A stretch of DNA of 64,000 nt from contig JBBEBE010000002.1 in NCBI GenBank assembly GCA_040882505.1, positions 62,001 to 126,000 of the forward strand, given 5' to 3'. The position numbers and the translations under genes are program-made. The notes beneath the pieces are model-generated. The model was not told the DNA's origin, ran no database searches, and saw only the letters and a list, made by a program, of their open reading frames with translations. Shown one piece after another: positions 26,890 through 36,303 of this stretch; position 1 is the stretch's first letter, and each line of letters opens with the position of its first letter. This DNA comes from JBBEBE01 sp040882505 (GTDB taxonomy: Bacteria; Bacteroidota; Rhodothermia; Balneolales; Balneolaceae).

Positions 26890-27003
26890 ATGAGCAATAG
26901 AACTTCAGGCAGCTTGCAACTGGGACCGTTCAGACTGGATGTGATCGAAACCGGTTTGGCGTTCCATGAGCGAATGATAGGGGTTCTGGCGTTTAATTTT
27001 TAA
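26890..27003 (+). pseudogene. Chimeric scar: MBL-hydrolase N-terminus joined to the DUF4175 gene start
   Basis: A 37-codon frame begins with a ~20-residue stretch whose LQLGPFRLDVIETG closely matches the start of the MBL hydrolase at 42234 (KLGPFTLDVIETG). It then runs into repeat copy C (26951-26989), which is the reverse-complemented first codons and upstream DNA of the DUF4175 gene. The join is at CCGG, present in both parents. The MBL part is similar but not identical to the gene at 42234, so it comes from a paralogue. Confidence 0.7.
26951..26989. repeat. Direct repeat copy C
   Basis: Thirty-nine nucleotides identical to 24436-24474, containing the 19-nt core shared with copies A and B. 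It bounds the dinJ-yafQ module on the right. Confidence 0.95.
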
Positions 27004-27082
27004 ATAACGGCTTCATGTGCTATAATCGTTTCGTGCGCTCCGAACGATACGGGCTCCGTCCACACCCTCAGATCCACGCCTC

Positions 27083-27622
27083 ATGTGTTCCAGCGACTCT
27101 TCCATTTCGAAAGCCGAATTTACACGTCTCTATGAGAGGTACTACGGGGATGTGTTCCGCTTTTTGTGCACCTATTCGAAATCCCGGGCAGAGGTCAAGG
27201 ATTGGACGCAGGATGTGTTCATCAAGCTCTGGGTCAAGCGGCACCGGGTCGATTTTTTTCACGCATCGTTCAAGTCCTATTTGATCAAAACGGCCAGAAA
27301 TCACGCGCTCAAAACGCTCTACAAGCACAAACGGTACAGCGAGTGGTTGGACGAGCATTTGACGCAGTTGATCCGGGACCGGGAGCAACTCTCGAACGAA
27401 TCGGACGAATCGCTCGTGTCGTTTTGGTCATCCTATGACAAAACCATCTCCGGTTTGCCGTCCAGAGCGCTCGAAACCTGGCGTCTGAGCCGGGACGAAG
27501 GGCTCACCTATCCCGAAATTGCAGAGGTGATGGGCGTGACGGTCAAAACCGTGGAGACGCAAATATCCAATGTATTGGCCCTTCTGCGGGAGGAGTTCAA
27601 CGTGGAGGGTCGTCGCAGATGA
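27083..27622 (+). CDS. ECF-type RNA polymerase sigma factor
   Basis: A 179-residue sigma-70-family protein. Region 2 is seen in FTRLYERYYGDVFRFL and WTQDVFIKLW; region 4 is seen in LTYPEIAEVMGVTVKTVETQISNVLALL (helix-turn-helix). There are no regions 1 or 3. With the FecR-like gene 239 bp downstream and the SusC gene further on, this fits the FecI/FecR surface-signalling scheme of Bacteroidota. It should drive the uptake locus when the transporter is occupied. Confidence 0.92.
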   Translation: MCSSDSSISKAEFTRLYERYYGDVFRFLCTYSKSRAEVKDWTQDVFIKLWVKRHRVDFFHASFKSYLIKTARNHALKTLYKHKRYSEWLDEHLTQLIRDREQLSNESDESLVSFWSSYDKTISGLPSRALETWRLSRDEGLTYPEIAEVMGVTVKTVETQISNVLALLREEFNVEGRRR

Positions 27623-27861
27623 GCCCGCAGTCGGTCGGGTCCGGGGCGCCGATACCTCACCGGTTCGAAGCCGTGGAGTCGACATCGAATAAAAAATTGT
27701 AAAAGGTTTCAGGGGTTCATCGGGGTACCGGGCATCTAATGGATTTAATAGTAAAGTGGTATGAGATCGAAATGGATGGTGCAACGGGCAGTTGAAGACG
27801 CTCTCGTTTCGATGCGAATGCATGTCGGAACGACGCAACTTGAAGGTTTTGGAACAAACGA

Positions 27862-28962
27862 ATGGAATTGAAGCACGGAATGGGTGAACAACCGGGTACA
27901 CAAGTCCTCATTCATTATCTCCTGGATATCTGTACGCCGGGTGAGAAAGAGCGGGTCGAATCCTGGATGGATGAGCGACCCGAACATGTCTCGATTCTGC
28001 AGTGTGTGGCGCGTGATTTGCGAACCCCCTCTTCGGAGACGGTTCTCTCCGGGCAGGATACGAGAGCCGATCTGTTGTCGCGTCTGAACGAGAACGGGGT
28101 GAGCGACCCTGTGGATCCGTCTGCCAAGCGGGCAGATCGGGCGAAGAAATTGCGGGGCAAGAGATACCGGACCCGTGTCCGTCTGGCAGCGCTCATTTTG
28201 ATCTCCTTTCTGTCGGGGTTGGGCTCCTACTATTTGACATGGACCTACATGCAGCAAGAGGCGGCGCTTGCAGAAGCCCGGGTTGAACCGGGGATTCAGC
28301 AGAGCACCGTTAATTTTGGCCAGACCGCCACGATTCGGTTTGGCGATGGCACGGTGGTTCAACTCAATGGCGGGAGTACGTTGCAGTATCCCGAGACATT
28401 TGACGCCGACCTGCGGGAGGTCTGGTTGAAAGGGGAGGCCTTCTTCACGGTGGACAACGATCCGGAGCGCCCCTTTGTCGTTCACACGGCGGGGGTTCAT
28501 ACGCAGGTTCTGGGCACCTCGTTCAATATCAAGGCGTACGAAAATGATCTCTCGATCCAGGTCGCCGTTGTGGATGGCAAGGTCTCGGTCACCCGAGACA
28601 GAGAATATTCCAGGGATTCGATTAGCGACAACCCGGTCTTGCTGGAACAAAATCAGTGGGTCACCTACCAGGGCCTGAACGATGCCCGAACCCTGGTGGT
28701 CGAGCAGGGCGAGGGGCTCATTGATGATGTGATCGCCTGGAAGGATCGGGTATTGGTGTTCAACAACAAAACCCTGGCAGAGGCCTCCCGGATGCTCGAG
28801 CGGTGGTACGGCGTCCGGATCCTCATCGAGGATCCATCGTTGAAATCCGAAGTCATCAACGGGGAACACCATGACATCAGTCTGGAAGAGGTGCTCAACT
28901 CCATTCAGTTCCTGCTCGATTTCGAGTATGCCATTGAAGGATCTGTCGTGCGTATCCATTGA
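27862..28962 (+). CDS. FecR-type anti-sigma factor
   Basis: A 366-residue inner-membrane regulator. The cytoplasmic N-terminus (about 1-105) binds the sigma factor. The transmembrane helix is at about 108-126 (LAALILISFLSGLGSYYL). The periplasmic FecR domain is seen in TIRFGDGTVVQLNGGSTLQYP, VWLKGEAFFTVDNDPERPFVVHT and VLGTSFNIKAY. The C-terminal ~70 residues (LAEASRMLERWYGVRILIED, EEVLNSIQFLLDFEYAIEG) are the DUF4974 domain that contacts the STN domain of SusC-type receptors. The STN domain is present in the SusC gene at 32908. Confidence 0.93.
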   Translation: MELKHGMGEQPGTQVLIHYLLDICTPGEKERVESWMDERPEHVSILQCVARDLRTPSSETVLSGQDTRADLLSRLNENGVSDPVDPSAKRADRAKKLRGKRYRTRVRLAALILISFLSGLGSYYLTWTYMQQEAALAEARVEPGIQQSTVNFGQTATIRFGDGTVVQLNGGSTLQYPETFDADLREVWLKGEAFFTVDNDPERPFVVHTAGVHTQVLGTSFNIKAYENDLSIQVAVVDGKVSVTRDREYSRDSISDNPVLLEQNQWVTYQGLNDARTLVVEQGEGLIDDVIAWKDRVLVFNNKTLAEASRMLERWYGVRILIEDPSLKSEVINGEHHDISLEEVLNSIQFLLDFEYAIEGSVVRIH

Positions 28963-28998
28963 CGGAGTCGCCTGTCGGGAAGAATCGGGAATTCGTGG

Positions 28999-31900
28999 AT
29001 GATGCGTATCGGCGACAGACAGACCGGCGTTCTGGCTCTTCTCCTGTTGGGGCTGCCTGCCTGCATGCATTCACCGGAACCCCCGCAGTGGACCGAGGCC
29101 GCATACGGTCGCTGGAGCCCGTTGGCGGTTCAACCCGGGGAGTCGGGCCTGGATAAACTCTCTTCGCGCCGAACGAAGATCCGGTTCAACAACGCGGTTT
29201 CGGATGCGTCCATCGAAGAGAATCAGATATTGATGAACGGCTCCGGGGTTGCGGCAGCGGATATCGACGGGGATGGATGGGTCGATCTCTATTTCGCGCG
29301 TCTGGAGGGGGCAAACAAACTCTACCGGAATCTCGGGGGCGGACGCTTCAAGGAGGTCACCGACCAACCCGGGCTCTCCCTGGATACGCACCACTCGACG
29401 GGGACCCTCTTTGCCGATGTGAACGGAGACGGGCATCCGGACCTGTTGGTCAGCTCGTTGAACACGGCGACCTCGCTCTTTTTGAATGACGGAACCGGGC
29501 GGTTTACGCTCGCCGAAGAGAGCGGGCTCGGACCCTCCAGGGGCGGGACAACTCTGGCCATGGCCGATGTGAACGGGGACGGGTATCCGGATCTCTACCT
29601 TGTCAACTACCGGATGGACTCCCCGCGGAACGTCTTCCGGGATGTTCAGCTCACCTATGAGAACATGCTGGAGGGCGATCGCCTGATCCATCCCTATTCG
29701 GACTACTTTGTCTATCTGGGGGAGGACAAGTCGGGGGTTCCCGTGATCCGGACCAAAGGGACGGAGGATCAGCTCTTTTTCAACAATGGAGACGGGACGT
29801 TTCGGGAGGCGGGCCCGCTGGACGAGATCTTTTTGGATGAAGACGGGAATCCGCTGGGTTTGCAGCCGGATTGGGGGTTGAGTGCGAAATTCCAGGATCT
29901 GAACGGGGACGGAGAGCCGGATCTTTACGTCGCCAATGATTTTTGGACCCCGGATCGCATCTGGATGAATCGGGGAGACGGGACGTTCCAGGCACTGGAT
30001 ACGCTCGCGATCCGGAATTCAAGCTACTCGTCCATGGCGGTGGATTTTTCCGACATCGACCGGGATGGCCACACCGATATCTTTGTCGCCGAGATGCTGA
30101 GTTCGGATCACGGGCTCCGTCTCCGGCAGATGAACCCCCTGGAGCATCTGGATCTGAGCGATGGAGCCTTCCATAACCGGCCGCGATACAACCGAAATTC
30201 CCTGTATGTCAATCGCGGAGACGGCACGTTTGCCGAAACCTCCTTCTACAGTGGCGTGTATGCCAGCGATTGGTCGTGGGCATCTTCGTTTGTCGACATC
30301 GATCTGGATGGATACGAGGATCTGATTGTCAACACCGGATTCCGGTATGACATGCAGGACCTGGATGCCCACGAGCGGTGGCAGGGGCAATCGTCGGTGG
30401 GCTCACTGGCTGATTTTCCCGAGCTCCGGTTGGGGAACCGGGCATTTCGGAACAACGGGGACTACACGTTTACCGACGTGAGTCGACAGTGGGGGTTTCT
30501 GAACGAGGACCTCTCGTTCGGCATGGCGTTGGCCGATCTGACCAACGACGGCCTGCCGGAGATCATCGTGAACCGGATGAACGACCCGGCGGCGATCTAC
30601 CAAAACCGGCAGGCCCCCTCCCGAGTGGCCGTCCGCTTGATTGGAGAGCCGCCGAATGTGCAGGCGGTGGGCGCTACCGTTGAGCTTCGGGGACCCTCGG
30701 CCCCGGCGCAATCCAAACAGATCGTCCCCAGTGGGGGGTATCTCTCGGGGTCGGACCCGAAGGTCGTCTTTGCGGCCGGCATCGGAGAGGAGGTCCTGGA
30801 GTTGACCATCCGGTGGCCCGACGGCGGGGTCACGCGGGTGGAGAATCTGGTTGCGAACCGGCAGTACGAGATTCTTGAGTCCCGCGTCGGGAAATCGGTC
30901 GTAGAGGGTATCGATGCAGCCGATGAGGATCTTCCCGTCTTCAACGAGCACATCCCTTCCACCCCTCACCGGCATACGGAGTCCGAGTTTCACGATTTTT
31001 CGCTTGCCCAACCCCTGCTGCCGGACAAGTTGAGTCGCCTGGGTCCGGGAGTCGCGATGCTGGACCTGTCGGGTGAGGGCGACGAGGAGATTCTGATCGG
31101 AACCGGCCGGGGCGGGAAGATTTCGACACGGGCATGGCGGGAAGAAGCGGACCGGATCGGGGAGGGGACCTCTTTGCTCTCCTCGTGGCAGCCCGGGGGA
31201 GATGTGATGGGAATGGCCGGGTGGATCGCGCACGATACGACGCATGTGGTCATGGGGATATCGAGCTACGAACAACGATTGGATCCCGCCCGAAGGGTGC
31301 AGGAGTCCCCCGCAGACCTTGTGCACGTGAAGATTTATCGGGGTATAGTGCAGCAGATGGAGTCGATCGGCGGGGCGCTGTCGGCCACGGGCCCGCTTGC
31401 GATCGGGGATTACAGCGGCGATGGCGTCATGGACCTGTTTGTCGGTGGGCAGTTCGTCCCGGGCCGCTACCCGGTTCCGGCCTCTTCGCGACTGTTTACC
31501 TACGAAGACGGGCGCTGGGTGGAAGATTTGGAGGCCGGCACGTTGTTTCGGGGCCTCGGGTTGGTGACCGATGCGCTTTTCGTGGATCTGAATCTGAGCG
31601 GGGAGCAAGATTTGGTGCTTGCCACCGAATGGGGGCGTGTCCGGGTGTTCGAAAACCGCAACGGACAATTTCACGAGCAGACCGAAGAGTGGGGGCTGTC
31701 CGGATGGTCCGGGCGGTGGCGCGGACTGGCGGTCGGGGATTTCAACGAAGACGGGTACCCGGATGTGGTGGCGACCAACTGGGGGGAGAATTCGACCTAT
31801 GTCCTGGGCAGTGGTCACCCGAGGCGGCTCTATTACGAGGATATCACATGGGACGGCAAATTGGATATCATCGATGCGTACTACGAACCGGCATTGGAGG

Positions 31901-32706
31901 GGTATGTTCCGCGACTTGCCATGTCCGCTTTCGGCGAGATGACCGGGATGGTTACCGGCGTTCGTTCAAATCTGGACTTTGCATCCAGAACCGTGGACGA
32001 ACTCTTCGGGACGGAGCGGAGCGGAATGCCGTATGTGGAAGCGAATACCTTCTCTCATCACCTCTTTTTGAACGAGAAGGGACGCTCGTTTGACCCTCGG
32101 CCATTGCCGGCGCCTGCCCAGTGGGCTCCGTCGTTCTATGCCGGGGTGGCCGACATGGACAACGACGGACACGAGGATCTCTATCTGGGCCAGAATTTCT
32201 TTGGGGTTCGGGACCCCGAGAGTACGCCCCGGCTGGATTCGGGCCGGGGATTGTGGTTAAAGGGAGACGGGACCGGGACCCTCACACCGGTCGATGGCCG
32301 GACGTCGGGAATTCGCGTCTATGGCGAGCAGCGTGGAGCGGCTCTCGGAGATCTTAATCGGGACGGAAGAACCGATCTGGTGGTGAGCCAAAATGGTCAT
32401 GACACGCGATTCTTTGTGAACCAAACCACGAACGCCGGACTCCGGGTGCAGTTGGAGGGTCCTTGCGGGAACCAGACCGGGATCGGGTCCTCCCTGCGGT
32501 TGATCCATGAAGACGGCCGGCGCGGACCCGCCAGAGTTGTCGGGTCCAGTGGGTATGGGTCCCAAAACAGCGCCATTCAGGTGATGGGAATCGGGGGCAT
32601 TCCGTCGGAAATCGAGGTTCAATGGTTCGATGGCGTCCAATCGAGGCACGAGCTTCCCGAATCTTCAAAATCGGTCCGTCTCCGACATCCGTTGTCTGCC
32701 TGTTGA
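28999..32706 (+). CDS. FG-GAP/VCBS beta-propeller lipoprotein with ASPIC/UnbV domains
   Basis: A 1235-residue surface lipoprotein (lipobox LPAC, Cys22). It has about eleven calcium-binding FG-GAP/VCBS loops of the form DxNxDGxxDL, for example DIDGDGWVDLY, DVNGDGHPDLL, DLNGDGEPDLYV, DIDLDGYEDLIV and DMDNDGHEDLYL. Two ASPIC/UnbV-like modules are present: about 550-610 (ELTIRWPDGGVTRVENL) and the C-terminus (SEIEVQWFDGVQSRHEL). Proteins of this CRTAC1-like type frequently accompany SusC/SusD pairs and are thought to bind ligand outside the cell. It sits between fecR and susC, 36 nt after fecR, so it is probably part of the same regulated unit. No enzymatic motif is visible. Confidence 0.88.
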   Translation: MMRIGDRQTGVLALLLLGLPACMHSPEPPQWTEAAYGRWSPLAVQPGESGLDKLSSRRTKIRFNNAVSDASIEENQILMNGSGVAAADIDGDGWVDLYFARLEGANKLYRNLGGGRFKEVTDQPGLSLDTHHSTGTLFADVNGDGHPDLLVSSLNTATSLFLNDGTGRFTLAEESGLGPSRGGTTLAMADVNGDGYPDLYLVNYRMDSPRNVFRDVQLTYENMLEGDRLIHPYSDYFVYLGEDKSGVPVIRTKGTEDQLFFNNGDGTFREAGPLDEIFLDEDGNPLGLQPDWGLSAKFQDLNGDGEPDLYVANDFWTPDRIWMNRGDGTFQALDTLAIRNSSYSSMAVDFSDIDRDGHTDIFVAEMLSSDHGLRLRQMNPLEHLDLSDGAFHNRPRYNRNSLYVNRGDGTFAETSFYSGVYASDWSWASSFVDIDLDGYEDLIVNTGFRYDMQDLDAHERWQGQSSVGSLADFPELRLGNRAFRNNGDYTFTDVSRQWGFLNEDLSFGMALADLTNDGLPEIIVNRMNDPAAIYQNRQAPSRVAVRLIGEPPNVQAVGATVELRGPSAPAQSKQIVPSGGYLSGSDPKVVFAAGIGEEVLELTIRWPDGGVTRVENLVANRQYEILESRVGKSVVEGIDAADEDLPVFNEHIPSTPHRHTESEFHDFSLAQPLLPDKLSRLGPGVAMLDLSGEGDEEILIGTGRGGKISTRAWREEADRIGEGTSLLSSWQPGGDVMGMAGWIAHDTTHVVMGISSYEQRLDPARRVQESPADLVHVKIYRGIVQQMESIGGALSATGPLAIGDYSGDGVMDLFVGGQFVPGRYPVPASSRLFTYEDGRWVEDLEAGTLFRGLGLVTDALFVDLNLSGEQDLVLATEWGRVRVFENRNGQFHEQTEEWGLSGWSGRWRGLAVGDFNEDGYPDVVATNWGENSTYVLGSGHPRRLYYEDITWDGKLDIIDAYYEPALEGYVPRLAMSAFGEMTGMVTGVRSNLDFASRTVDELFGTERSGMPYVEANTFSHHLFLNEKGRSFDPRPLPAPAQWAPSFYAGVADMDNDGHEDLYLGQNFFGVRDPESTPRLDSGRGLWLKGDGTGTLTPVDGRTSGIRVYGEQRGAALGDLNRDGRTDLVVSQNGHDTRFFVNQTTNAGLRVQLEGPCGNQTGIGSSLRLIHEDGRRGPARVVGSSGYGSQNSAIQVMGIGGIPSEIEVQWFDGVQSRHELPESSKSVRLRHPLSAC

Positions 32707-32819
32707 TTGGCTGATGAACGACGAAGAAAAAGGGAAGGGTCTGAAAAAAAGTATCAGGGTGTCGGGGGGGAATTCAGATTAGTTGTATGAGGGATTCGCA
32801 AGGATCTTGAAAAAAAACA

Positions 32820-32864
32820 GGCCCGTTCTGCTGTGAATGTTGACGCATGTAAGCAGAACAGGCC
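32820..32864. promoter_or_regulatory. Inverted repeat in the susC leader
   Basis: GGCCCGTTCTGCT (32820-32832) and AGCAGAACAGGCC (32852-32864) can pair over 13 bp with one mismatch and a 19-nt loop. On the plus strand no T-run follows. Eight A residues precede the left arm, so on the minus strand it resembles a terminator. It lies in the ~200-bp gap between the UnbV gene and susC and may be a leader structure or 3'-end signal. Confidence 0.5.
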
Positions 32865-32907
32865 CGAACAGCAACGGGTACGTTGTACCCATAAACCATC
32901 CCAAAAT

Positions 32908-35900
32908 ATGAATAAAGAGCTAACGAGGGCAATAAAAATTATGTCTGCGTGTACTCTCAGCAGTATGATCTTGAGTCTGGTCTTTTTTTCTTCTCTGTTT
33001 GCAGAGAGCGGATCGGCTCAAAAGTTGAATGAAGTCGAGTTCTCCATCGACATGGAGTACGCGTCTGTGCTGGAGGTCTTCGAGGAGATCGAAACCCGAA
33101 CCGACTACAAGTTTCTCTACAACGGGTCGGTCACAGATCAATCGAACCGACAGGTGACACTGAAGTTCAGTGAAGCGACCCTGGAGCAGGTGTTGCTTGA
33201 GCTTGCCTCCCAGACCGGAACCGCATTTCGACAGATCGGGTACACCATTGCGGCCGGAATGCCGGAGGAGTATGCGGGGTTGGAAGACGTGATCCAGCAA
33301 CAGGTAACGGGCCGTGTTCTTGATTCCGAAACGCAGGAAGCGCTACCGGGTGTCAATATTGTGGTGCAGGGGACGACAACAGGGACCACAACGAATGTGA
33401 ACGGAAATTTTGAACTCGGGGTCCCCGATCTGCAACAGACACTCGTCATCTCCTATATTGGATACAACACACAGACGATTGCCATCAACGGACGGAACAC
33501 ACTGGACATCCAGTTGGAGCCGGCACTGACCGGACTGGACGAATTGGTGGTGGTTGGATACGGTGTCCAGCGCCGAAGTGATTTGACAGGGTCGATTTCG
33601 TCTGTCGGCAGAAGCGAGCTGGGAACCCAGTCCGTATCGAATGTCACACAATCCCTTCAGGGCCGTGTGGCCGGAGTCGATATCCGTCACTCGTCCGGGG
33701 AACCCGGTGCTCCGATGGAGATTCAAATTCGGGGTGTGGGAACGTTTGGAAACAACGATCCGCTCTATGTGATTGACGGGATGCCGGCTCAATCCGAAGA
33801 CTGGAGTGCATTGAACCCGAACGATATCGAATCCCTGGAGATTTTGAAGGATGCGTCGGCAGCGGCCATCTATGGTGCACGTGCGGCCAATGGTGTGGTA
33901 CTGATCACCACAAGAAGAGGAATGGACGGCGCACCGCAAGTCGAGTATGATGGGTCGTATGCGTTTCAGCGATTCAATGATTTCGAGAATCTGCTGAATT
34001 CGGAGCAGTATGCCATGTTGAGCAACGAGTCCGCTCAGAATGATGGTCGGTCTCCGGAACCGGCCTTCTCGGATCCACAAAACATTGCGCACAACTCTCC
34101 CTGGCAGGAAGAGGCTTTCCAGACGGCGCCCATGATGGATCACAATCTTTCGATTCGTGGCGGGACCCAGAATGCCAGATATATGGTATCCGGAAACTAT
34201 CTGAATCAGGAAGGGGTCTTTGTTCACAACTACCTGAAACGATACTCTACCCGAATCAATACGGAGTTCGATTTGAGTGATCGACTTACCGTCGGTCAGA
34301 CGCTGAACATCAGTCGTGTCGGCGCCTTGAACCGGAATCAGAGTCACAACACGCCGTACACCTACCTTCTGGGAGGATCCCCCACCATGCGGATCTACAA
34401 ACCGGAGAATGAAGGCGGCTATGGCGGGCCGAACCCGGCAGAAACCGGTGTCAACAGCCGGGCCAACATTATTGGTCAGCGGGACATTGTTCGCAACTAC
34501 AGCAACACCAACCGGTTGTTGGGCGAGGTGAATGCAAATCTGGAGATTCTTGACAATCTGACCTACCGGTTCCGTGTCGGATTGAATGCGTCGACCGGGC
34601 ATGTCGAGCAGTTCAACCCTACCTACAACATGGATGGACGGAGCAACCAACGGGCGAGCATGAGCGAAACCCGAAGTGAAGGGCACGAGATGCTGGTGGA
34701 AAACACCATGACGTACGCACCGACCCTTCCGGGTGGTCACCCGATGACGGTCCTCGCAGGGTATACCGAGGAGAGTTCCGATCAGCGGTTTACGTCTGCC
34801 GGAATCAACGAATTCCCGAGCAATGATCTTCGGGTCATCGGCGCCGGGAGTGGGGATATGTCGGCCAATGGGGGTCGTCAGGAGTGGGCGTTGCGGTCCT
34901 TTTTCGGACGTGTCAATACCACACTGTTCGACAAATATCTGTTGAGTGCCACGATCCGCCGGGACGGCTCGTCTCGATTCGGTGCGGATCACAGATATGG
35001 AAACTTCCCCTCGTTTGCAGCCGGATGGTTCATCAATCGTGAATCCTTCATGCCGGACCTGCCCTTTATCAACGAGCTGAAATTACGGGGGAGCTGGGGA
35101 CGATTGGGGAACCAGCAGATCGGGAACTACGTGAATCAAAGTCTTGTCTCGATCGACGGGATTTTCTATGTACTCGGAGGAAGCCCGGCGGCCGGAGCAG
35201 CGGTAAACTCGCTCGGGAATCCGCAAATTCGATGGGAGACGACGACCCAGACCGATCTCGGGTTCGATCTTGCGATGTTCAACAATCGGTTGCTGTTTGT
35301 CGCCGATTACTACATGAAGGATACCGAGGATATTCTGCTCAGAGTCCCGATCTCCACGGCGACCGGAATTGGCCGGGGAAGTGGTCCATTCCAGAATGCC
35401 GCCAGCATGAAGAACTCTGGATTCGAGTTTGAATTGACCTATCGGGAAACTCTGGGAGATCTCTCCTATCGGGTGTCCGGGAATTTCTCGACCATCAAGA
35501 ATGAGGTCACCGGGCTCGGAGGCGAGTCGGCCATCATCGATTTCGTCGAGAATGCCTACGGATATGGGGTGTACACCTACACAACGATCGGAGATCCCAT
35601 TTCGAGCTTCTATGGATGGCAGTTTGACGGAATCTTCCAGAATCAGGCAGAGATCAACAATGGCGCGGCCCAGGGGGGAGCTCAGCCGGGAGATGTTCGA
35701 TTCAGGGATCTGAACGGAGACGGCGAGATTACCGATGACGATCGTACGGTGATCGGGAGCCCCATTCCGGACTTTACGTACGGAATCTCCGGAAGTGTCG
35801 GATACAAGAATCTGGATCTGAGCCTCTCCATTACGGGCGTTCACGGACGAGATATCTACAATGCGAACCGTGCGTTTCTCGAGAATGGGGGAATGGAGTG

Positions 35901-36288
35901 GAATCAGCGGACCACGATGCTGGATCGCTGGACGGGTGAGGGATCTTCCACGACCACTCCGCGCGTCTCCAGAAATGCAGCCTTCTCGAATACGCGACCC
36001 CAGGATCGATTCGTCGAGAATGGATCCTATTTGAGACTGCAGACGCTGCAGATTGGCTACACGGCTCCGGACAATTTGTTGGGACAACTCGGCATCCGAA
36101 ATCTGAGAGTCTACCTGCACACGCAGAATTTGTTGACCATCTCCGGATACAGTGGATGGAACCCGGATGTGCGTGGCGGATCCGGAGGGAGCTCGCCTGA
36201 CGTCGGAAACCCGTTGGTACAGGGTGTCGACCTGGGGACCTATCCTCTGCCAAAGATATATCAACTTGGATTACAGCTTGGTTTTTGA
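32908..36288 (+). CDS. SusC/RagA-type TonB-dependent outer-membrane transporter with STN domain
   Basis: A 1126-residue outer-membrane transporter. The frame is open further upstream, but MNKELTRAIKIMSA at 32908 followed by a signal peptide ending AESGSAQ is the credible start. Order of domains: STN (FSIDMEYASVLEVFEEIE...), carboxypeptidase-D-like beta-sandwich (VTGRVLDSETQEALPGVNIVV), SusC plug (DELVVVGYGVQRRSDLTGSIS, GVGTFGNNDPLYVIDG, EILKDASAAAIYGARAANGVV), and the barrel ending IYQLGLQLGF. The STN domain fits regulation by the FecR protein upstream. The substrate is unknown; the two secreted amidohydrolases downstream hint at a small acylated or amide compound rather than a glycan. Confidence 0.94.
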   Translation: MNKELTRAIKIMSACTLSSMILSLVFFSSLFAESGSAQKLNEVEFSIDMEYASVLEVFEEIETRTDYKFLYNGSVTDQSNRQVTLKFSEATLEQVLLELASQTGTAFRQIGYTIAAGMPEEYAGLEDVIQQQVTGRVLDSETQEALPGVNIVVQGTTTGTTTNVNGNFELGVPDLQQTLVISYIGYNTQTIAINGRNTLDIQLEPALTGLDELVVVGYGVQRRSDLTGSISSVGRSELGTQSVSNVTQSLQGRVAGVDIRHSSGEPGAPMEIQIRGVGTFGNNDPLYVIDGMPAQSEDWSALNPNDIESLEILKDASAAAIYGARAANGVVLITTRRGMDGAPQVEYDGSYAFQRFNDFENLLNSEQYAMLSNESAQNDGRSPEPAFSDPQNIAHNSPWQEEAFQTAPMMDHNLSIRGGTQNARYMVSGNYLNQEGVFVHNYLKRYSTRINTEFDLSDRLTVGQTLNISRVGALNRNQSHNTPYTYLLGGSPTMRIYKPENEGGYGGPNPAETGVNSRANIIGQRDIVRNYSNTNRLLGEVNANLEILDNLTYRFRVGLNASTGHVEQFNPTYNMDGRSNQRASMSETRSEGHEMLVENTMTYAPTLPGGHPMTVLAGYTEESSDQRFTSAGINEFPSNDLRVIGAGSGDMSANGGRQEWALRSFFGRVNTTLFDKYLLSATIRRDGSSRFGADHRYGNFPSFAAGWFINRESFMPDLPFINELKLRGSWGRLGNQQIGNYVNQSLVSIDGIFYVLGGSPAAGAAVNSLGNPQIRWETTTQTDLGFDLAMFNNRLLFVADYYMKDTEDILLRVPISTATGIGRGSGPFQNAASMKNSGFEFELTYRETLGDLSYRVSGNFSTIKNEVTGLGGESAIIDFVENAYGYGVYTYTTIGDPISSFYGWQFDGIFQNQAEINNGAAQGGAQPGDVRFRDLNGDGEITDDDRTVIGSPIPDFTYGISGSVGYKNLDLSLSITGVHGRDIYNANRAFLENGGMEWNQRTTMLDRWTGEGSSTTTPRVSRNAAFSNTRPQDRFVENGSYLRLQTLQIGYTAPDNLLGQLGIRNLRVYLHTQNLLTISGYSGWNPDVRGGSGGSSPDVGNPLVQGVDLGTYPLPKIYQLGLQLGF

Positions 36289-36303
36289 TTGGAGGCTGAA
36301 TCA

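Noticed and set aside
27745..29070. Minus-strand frame (441 codons) opposite fecR
   Set aside because: The plus-strand FecR and DUF4974 signatures are clear; the antisense frame has none.
30403..31818. Minus-strand frame (471 codons) opposite the UnbV gene
   Set aside because: Antisense to eleven well-formed calcium-binding loops; Pro/Gln/Arg-rich shadow.
33343..34992. Long minus-strand frame (549 codons) opposite susC
   Set aside because: No start context or domain; the plus-strand SusC reading explains the region fully.
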